Source: Streptomyces sp. NBC_00078
GTDB lineage: Bacteria > Actinomycetota > Actinomycetes > Streptomycetales > Streptomycetaceae
Assembly (NCBI RefSeq): GCF_026343335.1
Contig: NZ_JAPELX010000001.1
Coordinates: forward strand, 6,448,001 to 6,512,000
DNA: 64,000 nt
Direction of reading: 5' to 3'
The translations under genes and the position numbers were made by a program. How positions within the stretch are numbered: position 1 is the first letter of the stretch; every line of letters starts with the position of its first letter. This document shows, piece after piece, positions 9,994 through 18,558 of the stretch. The notes beneath the pieces are model-generated. The model worked only from the letters and a program-made list of their open reading frames with translations. It was not told the origin of the DNA and did not search any database.

Positions 9994-11001
9994 ATGACGG
10001 CACCATTGCACGAGCCGACCGCGGAAGCGGCCCCGAGCGCGGCCGAAGAAGCGGCGGTCGCCACTGCCGGTGAAAAGGCAGTTCAGGGGCGTTCCCTGGG
10101 CCGGATCGCCTGGGAGCGCCTCAAGCGGGACAAGCTCGCCCTCACGGGCGGCATCGTCGTGCTCGTCCTCATCCTGGTCGCCCTGCTCGCTCCACTGCTC
10201 ACGGACCTGATCGGACAGGACCCCGACGCCTACCACGAGAGCCTGATCGACCCGCTCTTCGGTACGCCCAAGGGATCCCTGGGCGGCATCAGCGGTGATC
10301 ACCTGCTGGGCGTCGAGCCCGTCAACGGCCGCGACATCTTCGCCCGTGTCCTCTACGGTGCCCGGATCTCGCTGCTGGTCGGCTTCCTGTCCGCGATCGT
10401 CGCCGTCGTGCTCGGTACGGTCCTGGGCGTTCTGGCCGGTTTCTTCGGCGGCTGGGTCGACTCGGCCATCAGCCGTGTCATGGACGGTCTGCTCGCCTTC
10501 CCGCAGCTGCTCTTCATCATCGCCCTGGTCTCCGTGATGCCGAACGAGATGCTCGGTCTGACCGGATCCAGCGTGCGTGTGTTCGTGATGATCCTGGTCA
10601 TCGGCTTCTTCGGCTGGCCCTACATCGGACGCGTGGTTCGCGGCCAGACGCTCTCGCTGCGTGAGCGCGAGTACGTCGAGGCCGCCCGGTCGCTGGGCGG
10701 CGGGCGCTTCTACATCCTGTTCAAGGAACTGCTGCCCAACCTCGTCGCCCCCATCATCGTGTACACGACGATGATGATCCCCACCAACATCCTGACCGAG
10801 GCGGCACTCAGCTTCCTGGGCGTCGGCGTCAAGCCGCCCACGTCCTCGTGGGGGCAGATGCTCTCGACCGCGATCGACTACTACGACTCGGACCCCATGT
10901 TCATGGTGGTGCCCGGCGTGGCGATCTTCATCACCGTTCTGGCCTTCAACCTCTTCGGCGACGGCGTGCGGGACGCGCTCGACCCGAAGGGTTCCCGCTG
11001 A
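9994..11001 (+). CDS. Oligopeptide ABC transporter permease (OppC/DppC type)
   Basis: A 335-residue inner-membrane permease. A cytoplasmic N-terminus of about 40 residues precedes the first membrane helix (LTGGIVVLVLILVALLAPLL). The C-terminal region has the permease-ATPase contact loop (EYVEAARSLGGGRFYILFKELLPNLVAPI). It is the first gene of a five-gene operon encoding permease, binding lipoprotein, permease, ATPase, ATPase. The bldK cluster of S. coelicolor uses the same order, so peptide import is the likely role. Individual peptides cannot be predicted. Confidence 0.93.
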   Translation: MTAPLHEPTAEAAPSAAEEAAVATAGEKAVQGRSLGRIAWERLKRDKLALTGGIVVLVLILVALLAPLLTDLIGQDPDAYHESLIDPLFGTPKGSLGGISGDHLLGVEPVNGRDIFARVLYGARISLLVGFLSAIVAVVLGTVLGVLAGFFGGWVDSAISRVMDGLLAFPQLLFIIALVSVMPNEMLGLTGSSVRVFVMILVIGFFGWPYIGRVVRGQTLSLREREYVEAARSLGGGRFYILFKELLPNLVAPIIVYTTMMIPTNILTEAALSFLGVGVKPPTSSWGQMLSTAIDYYDSDPMFMVVPGVAIFITVLAFNLFGDGVRDALDPKGSR

Positions 11002-11071
11002 ACTGCCGTACCCCAAGCGTCCCGTGAGCACCTCCACGGGGTCTCTCATCAAATCCGGAGGATCCGAGATC

Positions 11072-12868
11072 GTGACTACCCAACGCACCTCAGGGCGGCG
11101 TAAGCAGGCTTTGGCCGCTGCTGCCGCGGTCGCCGGCATGCTGACCATGGCAGCGTGCGGCGGCGGCAACGACAACGGCGGTTCGAAGAACGGAGCGGCC
11201 GGCTTCGACGCGGCGAACAACAAGGTCGCCCAGGCCTCGCAGGTCAAGAAGGGCGGCGAGCTGAAGTTCGTCACCACCCAGGACGCCGACTCGTGGGACA
11301 CCACGCGCGGTTACTACGGCTTCATGTGGGACTTCTCCCGCTACTACAGCCGTCAGCTGCTCACCTACAAGACCGAGCCGGGCGCCAAGGGCGCCGAGGT
11401 CACGCCGGACCTCGCCGCGGACGAGGGCCAGGTCTCGGCCGACGGCAAGACGTACACGTTCCACCTGCGTGACGGAATCACGTGGGAGGACGGCAAGGCG
11501 ATCACGTCCCAGGACATCAAGTACGGCATCGAGCGCTCCTGGGCGCAGGACGTCCTGTCCGGCGGTCCGGTCTACCTGCAGCAGATGCTCGACCCCAAGA
11601 AGACCTACAAGGGGCCGTACAAGGACACGTCCAAGGACCACCTCGGCCTGAAGGCGATCGACACGCCCGACGCCAAGACGATCGTCTTCCACCTGCCGTC
11701 GGCGAACTCCGACTTCAAGCAGGTGCTGGCGATGACCTCGGCCTCGCCGGTCCGCCAGGACAAGGACACCAAGTCCAAGTACGGTCTGAAGCCGTTCTCC
11801 TCCGGCCCGTACAAGTTCCAGTCGTACAGCCCGGGCAAGTCGCTGATCCTGGTCCGCAACACCAGCTGGAAGGCGTCCTCGGACCCGGTCCGCAAGGCCT
11901 ACCCGGACAAGATCTCGCTCACCATCTCGTCCAACCAGAGCGACTCCGACCAGCGTCTGATCAACGGCGACTACGACATCGACGCCAGCCAGACGGGTCT
12001 TGGCCCGCAGGGCCGCACCATCGCCCTGAAGCAGCACAAGGCCAACCTGGACAACCCGGTCTCCGGCTTCATCCGCTACGCGGTCTTCCCGCAGACGGTC
12101 AAGCCGTTCGACAACATCGAGTGCCGCAAGGCCGTGATCTACGCCGCCGACCACGTCTCCCTGCAGACGGCGCGCGGTGGCCCCGTCGCCGGTGGCCTCA
12201 TCGGCACCAACATGCTCCCGCCGTCGGTCCCGGGCGCCGAGGGTCAGAAGTACGACCCGTACAAGATCGCCGGTGCCAACAAGAACGGCAACACCTCCCT
12301 GGCCAAGCAGGCGCTGAAGGCCTGCGGTCAGCCGAACGGCTTCAAGACCACCATCGCGGTCCGCAACAACAAGCAGCAGGAGGTGGCCACGGCCACGTCC
12401 CTGCAGGCGGCGCTGAAGAAGGTCGGCATCCAGGCCGACATCTACCAGTACGACGGCTCGCAGAGCGCCGGCATCATCGGTGCCCCGGCCAACGTCGAGA
12501 AGAAGAAGCTCGGCATCATCATCATGGGCTGGGGTCCGGACTTCCCGTCGGTCCAGGGCTATGGCATCCCGCTGTGGAGCAGCAAGTACATCCTCCAGAG
12601 CGGTAACAACAACTTCGCCATGATCAAGGACAAGACGATCGACGGCCTCTTCGACCAGTACAACGCGACGAAGGCCACGGACGACGCGAAGAAGACCGAG
12701 ATCGCCATGCAGATCAACCACAAGGTCAGTGAGGGCGCGTACTACCTGCCCTTCACCTTCGAGCGGCTGCTCAACTTCCGCGGCTCGAACCTGGCCAACG
12801 TGTACACGACGAACGCGTACAGCGGTTACTACGACTTCGTCAACCTCGGCCTGAAGTCCACGAAGTAA
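11072..12868 (+). CDS. Oligopeptide-binding lipoprotein of the ABC transporter (SBP family 5)
   Basis: A 598-residue extracytoplasmic binding protein. The GTG start is placed after CCGGAGGA; the N-terminus TTQRTSGRRKQ plus a hydrophobic stretch and the lipobox TMAAC form a lipoprotein signal, with Cys as the lipidated residue. The mature part has the family-5 pattern (GGELKFVTTQDADSWD, YTFHLRDGITWEDGKAITSQD, FDNIECRKAVIYAADH). A Gly/Asn linker follows the lipid anchor. It captures peptides outside the membrane for the flanking permeases. It is the BldKB-position gene of this operon, but it is not claimed to be BldKB. Confidence 0.94.
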   Translation: MTTQRTSGRRKQALAAAAAVAGMLTMAACGGGNDNGGSKNGAAGFDAANNKVAQASQVKKGGELKFVTTQDADSWDTTRGYYGFMWDFSRYYSRQLLTYKTEPGAKGAEVTPDLAADEGQVSADGKTYTFHLRDGITWEDGKAITSQDIKYGIERSWAQDVLSGGPVYLQQMLDPKKTYKGPYKDTSKDHLGLKAIDTPDAKTIVFHLPSANSDFKQVLAMTSASPVRQDKDTKSKYGLKPFSSGPYKFQSYSPGKSLILVRNTSWKASSDPVRKAYPDKISLTISSNQSDSDQRLINGDYDIDASQTGLGPQGRTIALKQHKANLDNPVSGFIRYAVFPQTVKPFDNIECRKAVIYAADHVSLQTARGGPVAGGLIGTNMLPPSVPGAEGQKYDPYKIAGANKNGNTSLAKQALKACGQPNGFKTTIAVRNNKQQEVATATSLQAALKKVGIQADIYQYDGSQSAGIIGAPANVEKKKLGIIIMGWGPDFPSVQGYGIPLWSSKYILQSGNNNFAMIKDKTIDGLFDQYNATKATDDAKKTEIAMQINHKVSEGAYYLPFTFERLLNFRGSNLANVYTTNAYSGYYDFVNLGLKSTK

Positions 12869-12921
12869 ACCCGGCACACCCGCCGTACGGCACGAAAGGC
12901 AGGTGAAGGCCGGCGCGGCGT

Positions 12922-12960
12922 GACCGCGGGCCACCGGACAACCTCCGGAGGCCCGCGGTC
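12922..12960 (+). promoter_or_regulatory. Strong intra-operon hairpin between binding protein and permease
   Basis: An 11-bp stem (GACCGCGGGCC / GGCCCGCGGTC) continues, after one A/A mismatch, into a 5-bp stem (CCGGA/TCCGG) with a 5-nt loop. It ends 18 bases before the next start codon. There is no T-run. Such hairpins often stabilise the upstream mRNA or thin out transcription so that the binding protein exceeds the permeases. Confidence 0.65.
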
Positions 12961-12978
12961 CGCAGCGGGCCGTAAGCT

Positions 12979-13977
12979 GTGCTCGCTTACCTCCTCAGGC
13001 GGCTGTTCGCCGCCGCAGTGATGCTCGTGGTCATCATCCTGGTGGTCTTCAGCATCTTCTTCCTCGTCCCCAAGTGGGCGGGCGTGGACATCGCCACGAG
13101 CTTCGTGGGCAAGCAGGCCGACCCCGCGGCGGTCGAAGCCGTGCGGACGAAGCTGGGTCTGAGCGACCCGATCTTCATCCAGGTCTGGCACTTCTTCAAG
13201 GGCATCTTCGTCGGCCGTACCTACGCGGCCGGCGGCGACATCACCCACTGCTCCGCGCCGTGCTTCGGCTACTCCTTCCGCAGCGAGCAGGCCGTCTGGC
13301 CGGTGCTCACCGACCGCTTCCCGGTGACCCTGGGTCTGGCGCTCGGTGCCGCCGTGCTGTGGCTGGTCTTCGGTGTGGCCGCAGGTGTGCTCTCCGCGCT
13401 CAAGCGGGGCAGCCTCTGGGACCGCAGCGCAATGGTCATCGCCCTCAGCGGTGTCTCGCTGCCCATCTACTTCACCGGCCTGCTGTCGCTGGCGATCTTC
13501 AGCTACGGACTGGGCTGGATCGACGGCCAGTACGTGCCCCTCAGCCAGAGCTTCACCGGCTGGCTCGGCGGCATGATCCTGCCGTGGGTCACCCTCGCGT
13601 TCCTCTACGCGGCGATGTACGCCCGGATCACCCGCGCCACCATGCTGGAGATCCTCGGCGAGGACTACATCCGCACCGCACGCGCCAAGGGCCTCACCGA
13701 ACCCGTCGTCATCGGCAAGCACGCCATGCGCTCCACGATGACGCCCATCCTGACCATGCTCGGCATGGACCTCGGTGCGCTCATCGGCGGCGCGATCCTC
13801 ACCGAGACCACGTTCAGCCTGCCGGGCCTCGGCCAGGCCGTCCTGAACGGCATCAAGAACCAGGACCTGCCCATCATCCTGGGCGTCACCCTGATCACCT
13901 CCCTCGCCGTGCTCATCGCCAACCTCGTGGTGGACGTCCTGTACGCCGTGATCGACCCCCGAGTGAGGCTCGCATGA
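12979..13977 (+). CDS. Oligopeptide ABC transporter permease (OppB/DppB type)
   Basis: A 332-residue permease with a GTG start (MLAYLLRRLFAAAVMLVVIILVVFS, the typical OppB first helix). A periplasmic domain of about 70 residues follows, with six predicted helices in all and the coupling loop YIRTARAKGLTEPVVIGKHA. The end segment GLGQAVLNGIKNQDLPIILG matches DppB. The stop overlaps the next ATG by 4 bases. No good ribosome site is visible, and the hairpin just upstream may add to weaker translation than for the binding protein. Confidence 0.93.
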   Translation: MLAYLLRRLFAAAVMLVVIILVVFSIFFLVPKWAGVDIATSFVGKQADPAAVEAVRTKLGLSDPIFIQVWHFFKGIFVGRTYAAGGDITHCSAPCFGYSFRSEQAVWPVLTDRFPVTLGLALGAAVLWLVFGVAAGVLSALKRGSLWDRSAMVIALSGVSLPIYFTGLLSLAIFSYGLGWIDGQYVPLSQSFTGWLGGMILPWVTLAFLYAAMYARITRATMLEILGEDYIRTARAKGLTEPVVIGKHAMRSTMTPILTMLGMDLGALIGGAILTETTFSLPGLGQAVLNGIKNQDLPIILGVTLITSLAVLIANLVVDVLYAVIDPRVRLA

Positions 13978-15071
13978 CCGAACTCAGCAAGACCGGAGCA
14001 GCCGTGGGCGAACCCACCTCGGCCTCGCCGGCCCCGACCTCCTTCCTGGAAGTGCGCGACCTGAAGGTGCACTTCCCGACCGACGACGGCCTGGTCAAGT
14101 CCGTCGACGGGCTCTCCTTCAAGCTGGAGAAGGGCAAGACCCTCGGCATCGTGGGCGAGTCCGGATCCGGCAAGTCGGTGACCTCGCTCGGCATCATGGG
14201 CCTGCACACCGCCGGCCAGTACGGCAAGCGCAAGGCGCAGATCTCCGGCGAGATATGGCTGGACGGCACCGAGCTGCTGACCGCCGACCCGGACGACGTA
14301 CGCAAGCTGCGCGGCCGTCAGATGGCGATGATCTTCCAGGACCCGCTGTCGGCGCTGCACCCGTACTACACGATCGGCCAGCAGATCGTGGAGGCGTACC
14401 GCATCCACCACAACGTCGACAAGAAGACCGCCAAGCGGCGCGCGGTCGAGATGCTCGACAGGGTGGGCATCCCGCAGCCGGACAAGCGGGTGGACAGCTA
14501 CCCGCACGAGTTCTCCGGCGGTATGCGCCAGCGCGCGATGATCGCGATGTCGCTGGTCAACAATCCCGAACTGCTCATCGCGGACGAGCCGACCACCGCC
14601 CTGGACGTGACCGTCCAGGCGCAGATCCTCGACCTGATCCGGGATCTGCAGAAGGAGTTCGGCTCCGCGGTCATCGTCATCACCCACGACCTGGGCGTCG
14701 TCGCCGAACTGGCCGACGACATCCTGGTGATGTACGGCGGCCGCTGCGTCGAGCGCGGTCCTGCCGACAAGGTGTTCTACGAGCCCCGCCACCCCTACAC
14801 CTGGGGTCTGCTCGGCTCGATGCCGCGCCTCGACCGCGAGCAGCAGGAGCGCCTGATCCCGGTCAAGGGCTCCCCGCCCTCGCTGATCAACGTGCCGTCC
14901 GGGTGCGCCTTCAACCCGCGCTGCCCGTACGCCGACATCCCGAAGGACAACGTCACCCGCACGGTCCGCCCCGAGCTGACCGAGGTCGGCAGCCAGCACT
15001 GGGCCGCCTGCCACATGACGCATGAGCAGCGGGAGCGTATCTGGATCGAAGAGATTGCGCCGAAGCTGTGA
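13974..15071 (+). CDS. Oligopeptide ABC transporter ATPase (OppD/DppD type)
   Basis: A 365-residue ATPase starting MTELSKTGAAVGE within the OppB stop. It has Walker A GESGSGKS, Q-loop MIFQDPLSALHPY, signature FSGGMRQRAMIAMSLVNNP, Walker B LLIADEPTTALD and the H-loop histidine VITHDLGVV. The C-terminal oligopeptide-transporter domain has CAFNPRCPYA, part of a cysteine cluster found in OppD/DppD. It pairs with the next ATPase to drive peptide import. Confidence 0.95.
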   Translation: MTELSKTGAAVGEPTSASPAPTSFLEVRDLKVHFPTDDGLVKSVDGLSFKLEKGKTLGIVGESGSGKSVTSLGIMGLHTAGQYGKRKAQISGEIWLDGTELLTADPDDVRKLRGRQMAMIFQDPLSALHPYYTIGQQIVEAYRIHHNVDKKTAKRRAVEMLDRVGIPQPDKRVDSYPHEFSGGMRQRAMIAMSLVNNPELLIADEPTTALDVTVQAQILDLIRDLQKEFGSAVIVITHDLGVVAELADDILVMYGGRCVERGPADKVFYEPRHPYTWGLLGSMPRLDREQQERLIPVKGSPPSLINVPSGCAFNPRCPYADIPKDNVTRTVRPELTEVGSQHWAACHMTHEQRERIWIEEIAPKL

Positions 15072-16390
15072 GCGAGAACCCTAAGGACGCGGCAGTGGGC
15101 ATCCCTGCGCAGAGCGAAGGCAGTGTGGTCACCAGGGACGGGGCCGCTCCCGGCGAGACCCTGCTGAAGGTGACCGGGCTCCAGAAACACTTCCCGATCA
15201 GGAAGGGCCTGCTCCAGCGGCAGGTCGGCGCCGTGCACGCGGTCGACGGCATCGACTTCGAGGTCAGGTCCGGCGAGACGCTGGGCGTCGTGGGCGAGTC
15301 GGGCTGCGGCAAGTCGACGATGGGCCGGCTGATCACCCGGCTGCTGGAACCGACCGGCGGCAAGGTCGAGTTCGAGGGCAAGGACATCACGCACCTCGGG
15401 GTGAGCGGCATGCGTCCGCTGCGCCGCGACGTACAGATGATCTTCCAGGACCCGTACTCCTCGCTGAACCCGCGCCACACCATCGGCACGATCGTCGGCG
15501 CCCCCTTCAAGCTGCAGGGCGTCGAGCCCCAGGGCGGCATCAGGAAGGAGGTCCAGCGGCTGCTGTCGGTGGTCGGCCTCAACCCCGAGCACTACAACCG
15601 CTACCCGCACGAGTTCTCCGGCGGTCAGCGCCAGCGCATCGGCATCGCCCGCGCGCTCGCCCTGAACCCGAAGCTGGTCGTGGCGGACGAGCCGGTCTCC
15701 GCGCTGGACGTGTCGATCCAGGCCCAGGTCGTCAACCTGCTCGACGACCTCCAGCAGGAGCTGGGCCTGACTTACGTGATCATCGCGCACGACCTCTCCG
15801 TCGTCCGGCACGTCTCGGACCGGATCGCGGTGATGTACCTCGGCAAGATCGTCGAACTGGCCGACCGTGAGGCGCTGTACAAGGCGCCGATGCACCCGTA
15901 CACCAAGGCGCTGATGTCGGCGGTGCCGATCCCGGACCCGCGGCGCAGGAACGCCAAGAGCGAGCGCATCCTGCTCAAGGGGGACGTGCCCTCGCCGATC
16001 TCCCCGCCCAGCGGCTGCCGCTTCCACACCCGGTGCTGGAAGGCGACGGAGATCTGCAAGACGACCGAGCCGAAGCTCGTGGAGCTCAAGCCCGGCCAGC
16101 AGGTCGCCTGCCACCACCCGGAGAACTTCGAGGACCAGGCCCCGCAGGAGACGGTGCTGCTGACCGTGGCCAAGGAGGCGGCCGAACTGGTCTCCGACGA
16201 GGTGCTTGCGGAGTCGGCGGAGACGTCGGCTGCCGTGGCGGCGGAGGTCGCGGAGACCACCGATGGCGCGAAGGCCACCGATGCCGCGGAGGCGACCGAA
16301 ACCACCGCTGCCGCGACGGCCACCGACGCCGACTCCACCGAGTCCGCCGTGACCCCGGAGGCCGAAAGCCAGGAGTCAACCGACAAGTAA
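15068..16390 (+). CDS. Oligopeptide ABC transporter ATPase (OppF/DppF type) with long acidic tail
   Basis: A 440-residue ATPase with a GTG start overlapping the OppD stop. Walker A GESGCGKST, Q-loop MIFQDPYSSLNPRHT, signature FSGGQRQRIGIARALALNP, Walker B VVADEPVSALD and HDLSVV are intact. The usual OppF fold ends near the CRFHTRCW...CHHPE cysteine region. The last 80 residues or so are an added low-complexity tail rich in Ala, Thr and Glu (16150-16390). The tail is unusual for the family, probably disordered and facing the cytoplasm; its function is unknown. It is the last gene of the operon. Confidence 0.94.
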   Translation: MSENPKDAAVGIPAQSEGSVVTRDGAAPGETLLKVTGLQKHFPIRKGLLQRQVGAVHAVDGIDFEVRSGETLGVVGESGCGKSTMGRLITRLLEPTGGKVEFEGKDITHLGVSGMRPLRRDVQMIFQDPYSSLNPRHTIGTIVGAPFKLQGVEPQGGIRKEVQRLLSVVGLNPEHYNRYPHEFSGGQRQRIGIARALALNPKLVVADEPVSALDVSIQAQVVNLLDDLQQELGLTYVIIAHDLSVVRHVSDRIAVMYLGKIVELADREALYKAPMHPYTKALMSAVPIPDPRRRNAKSERILLKGDVPSPISPPSGCRFHTRCWKATEICKTTEPKLVELKPGQQVACHHPENFEDQAPQETVLLTVAKEAAELVSDEVLAESAETSAAVAAEVAETTDGAKATDAAEATETTAAATATDADSTESAVTPEAESQESTDK

Positions 16391-16422
16391 CGCATGACAA
16401 GTTGGCAAAGTCATGCACATGA

Positions 16423-16506
16423 CCGAACGGGAGAGTTCAGAGTCGTCCGTGTCCGGCTTATCGGCACACGCTCGGATAGGACGACTCATGAAACTCTCCC
16501 GTTCGG
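16423..16506 (+). promoter_or_regulatory. 84-nt hairpin enclosing the start of the M1 peptidase
   Basis: Outer arms CCGAACGGGAGAGTT (16423-16437) and its exact complement (16492-16506) are 15 bp long. Inner arms GAGTCGTCC (16440-16448) and GGACGACTC (16479-16487) are 9 bp. The ATG (16488-16490) sits in the small internal loop. The purine-rich GATAGGA upstream of it straddles the hairpin loop and the inner stem. A further GTGT/ACAC pairing is possible in the loop. The layout suggests control of translation start, or an end for the upstream transcript. Confidence 0.7.
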
Positions 16507-17879
16507 CACGCTTAGGAGCCGTCGCTACCGCGGCGGCTTCCTTCTTTGTCATCGCCGCCTCCGCGGCTCCAGCCCCGGGCGCCCCCGGAATAGGTGACAC
16601 CTACTTCCCGAACCTGGGCAACGGCGGCTTCGACGCCCGGCACTACGCCCTGGACGTGGCGTACAACCCGGACACCGACCGCCTCGACGGCCGTACGACC
16701 CTCACCGCGCGCGCCACCCAGAATCTCTCCTCCTTCGACCTCGACCTGCAGAAACTCGAGGTCACCAGAGTCGAAGTGAACGGCAGACGCGCCCAGTTCA
16801 CCCGTGACGGCGACGAACTGCACATCACGCCGCGCGGCTCCCTGCACAAGGGCCATGACTTCACGGTCACCGTCACCTACGGCGGCGTCCCCGAAGCCCT
16901 CAGCGGCCCCATCGTCTTCGGCTCCGACTACGGGTGGATGAAGACCGCGGACGGCGTCTTCGTCGCCTGCGAACCCAACGCCGCCTCCACCTGGTTCCCC
17001 TCCAGCGACCACCCCTCCGACAAGGCCACGTACGACATCCGCATCAAGGCCCCCAAGGGCCTGACCGGTGTCTCCAACGGCCGGCTGGTCTCGACGTACG
17101 ACAAGGGAGCCTCGACGTACGCCCACTGGCGCGAGAGCCGGCCCATGGCGACCTACCTCGCGACCGCCACCATCGGGAAGTTCGACGTGAAGACCGGCAG
17201 GACGCCCTCCGGGATCCCGATCTACGTCGCCATCGACCCGGTGCTCGCGAACAGCAACAGCGTCGACGTGTACGCCGTGACCGCCGCGGCCACCGACTAC
17301 TGGTCGCAGGTCTTCGGGCCTTATCCCTTCGAGGAGACCGGCGCGATCGTCGACGACATGCCGCAGGCCGGGTTCTCTCTGGAGGTGCAGAGCAAGCCCG
17401 CCTACTCGGCCGTGCGCAACGAGACGACGATCGTGCACGAACTGGCCCACCAGTGGTTCGGCGACTCGGTCTCGGTGGCGCACTGGAAGGACATCTGGCT
17501 GAACGAGGGCTTCGCCACCTACGCGCAGTGGCTGTGGGCCGAGCACCAGGGCACCCGCAGTGCCCACGACTCGTTCCTGGCCGGCTACAACTCCCGCCCC
17601 GCCGCCGACGCCTTCTGGCAGACCGTCGTCGCCGACCCGCAGCGCGACACCATGTTCGCGTCCGCGGTCTACCAGCGCGGCGCGATGACCCTGCAGGCGC
17701 TGCGCGAGCGCATCGGGGACAAGGCGTTCTTCAAGCTGCTGCCGGCCTGGACGAAGCTCCACCGCTACGGCAACGCCAACACCGCCGAGTTCATCAAGCT
17801 CGCCGAGAAGGTCTCCGGGCAGAAGCTCGACGACCTCTTCCAGAAGTGGCTCTTCACGACGGGCAAGCCGGCCCTGTAG
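16488..17879 (+). CDS. Secreted M1-family metallopeptidase (aminopeptidase)
   Basis: A 463-residue secreted zinc peptidase. The start MKLSRSARLG is chosen because a clear signal peptide follows (LGAVATAAASFFVIAASAAPAPG); an earlier in-frame ATG at 16413 would spoil it. The zinc site is H317-E-L-A-H321 with E340 eighteen residues later (HELAHQ ... WLNEGFA). The N-terminal beta domain and substrate loop match M1 enzymes, but the protein is short, lacking the large C-terminal domain. Codon 9 is TTA, rare in Streptomyces, so translation should depend on the bldA tRNA. It sits right after the peptide importer and may supply it with products. Confidence 0.9.
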   Translation: MKLSRSARLGAVATAAASFFVIAASAAPAPGAPGIGDTYFPNLGNGGFDARHYALDVAYNPDTDRLDGRTTLTARATQNLSSFDLDLQKLEVTRVEVNGRRAQFTRDGDELHITPRGSLHKGHDFTVTVTYGGVPEALSGPIVFGSDYGWMKTADGVFVACEPNAASTWFPSSDHPSDKATYDIRIKAPKGLTGVSNGRLVSTYDKGASTYAHWRESRPMATYLATATIGKFDVKTGRTPSGIPIYVAIDPVLANSNSVDVYAVTAAATDYWSQVFGPYPFEETGAIVDDMPQAGFSLEVQSKPAYSAVRNETTIVHELAHQWFGDSVSVAHWKDIWLNEGFATYAQWLWAEHQGTRSAHDSFLAGYNSRPAADAFWQTVVADPQRDTMFASAVYQRGAMTLQALRERIGDKAFFKLLPAWTKLHRYGNANTAEFIKLAEKVSGQKLDDLFQKWLFTTGKPAL

Positions 17880-17901
17880 TGACCCCTGAGTAGAATGTGG
17901 G

Positions 17902-18558
17902 GTGCTCCAGCAACTGTTCAGCCCCTCCGTCCAGCACACGCTCGACCTCGTCGGCATCTTCGTGTTCGCCATCTCCGGCGCGCTGCTGGCCGTCCGCAAG
18001 AACTTCGACGTCTTCGGCATCGCCGTGCTCGCCGAGGTCACCGCGCTGGGCGGAGGGCTGTTCCGTGACCTGATCATCGGCGCCGTACCGCCTGCCGCCT
18101 TCACGGACTTCGGCTACTTCGTCACCCCCCTGCTGGCCGCTGTCCTGGTGTTCTTCCTCCACCCGCACGTGGAGCGCATCCAGGTCGGGGTGAACGTCTT
18201 CGACGCGGCCGGCCTCGGCCTGTTCTGCGTCGCCGGGACGACGAAGGCGTACGAGTACGGGCTCGGCCTCACTCAGTCGGCGACGCTCGGCCTCGCCACC
18301 GCCGTCGGCGGCGGTGTCCTGCGCGACGTGCTCGCCAACGAGGTGCCCTCGCTGCTGCGTTGGGACCGCGACCTGTACGCGGTCCCGGCGATCGTCGGTG
18401 CCACCATGGCAGTCCTGTGCATCCGCTACGACGCCCTCACTCCGCTCACCGGCGGGCTCGCGGCCCTCACCGCCTTCGTCCTGCGCCTGCTCGCGATGAA
18501 GTACCACTGGCGAGCGCCTCGTGCGTGGAACCGGCGCTCGACGGTACGGGAGGAGTAG
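17902..18558 (+). CDS. TRIC-type cation channel family protein (YadS/UPF0126)
   Basis: A 218-residue membrane protein, GTG start. It has two copies of the UPF0126/TRIC repeat, with AISGALLAVRKNFDVFGIAVLAEVTALGGGLFRD in the first and VGGGVLRDVLANEVP in the second, and about seven membrane helices. Prokaryotic TRIC proteins form trimeric monovalent cation channels. It lies 22 bases after the peptidase stop. Its last 92 bases overlap, in antisense, the end of the esterase gene on the other strand. Physiological role unknown. Confidence 0.85.
   Translation: MLQQLFSPSVQHTLDLVGIFVFAISGALLAVRKNFDVFGIAVLAEVTALGGGLFRDLIIGAVPPAAFTDFGYFVTPLLAAVLVFFLHPHVERIQVGVNVFDAAGLGLFCVAGTTKAYEYGLGLTQSATLGLATAVGGGVLRDVLANEVPSLLRWDRDLYAVPAIVGATMAVLCIRYDALTPLTGGLAALTAFVLRLLAMKYHWRAPRAWNRRSTVREE

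Noticed and set aside
9755..9997. 80-codon ORF in the opp leader
   Set aside because: No ribosome site, no family resemblance, and it overlaps hairpins and the first opp gene; more likely untranslated leader.
9994..16390. Identification of the transporter as bldK itself
   Set aside because: Gene order is the same, but Streptomyces carry several such operons and the sequence alone cannot show orthology.
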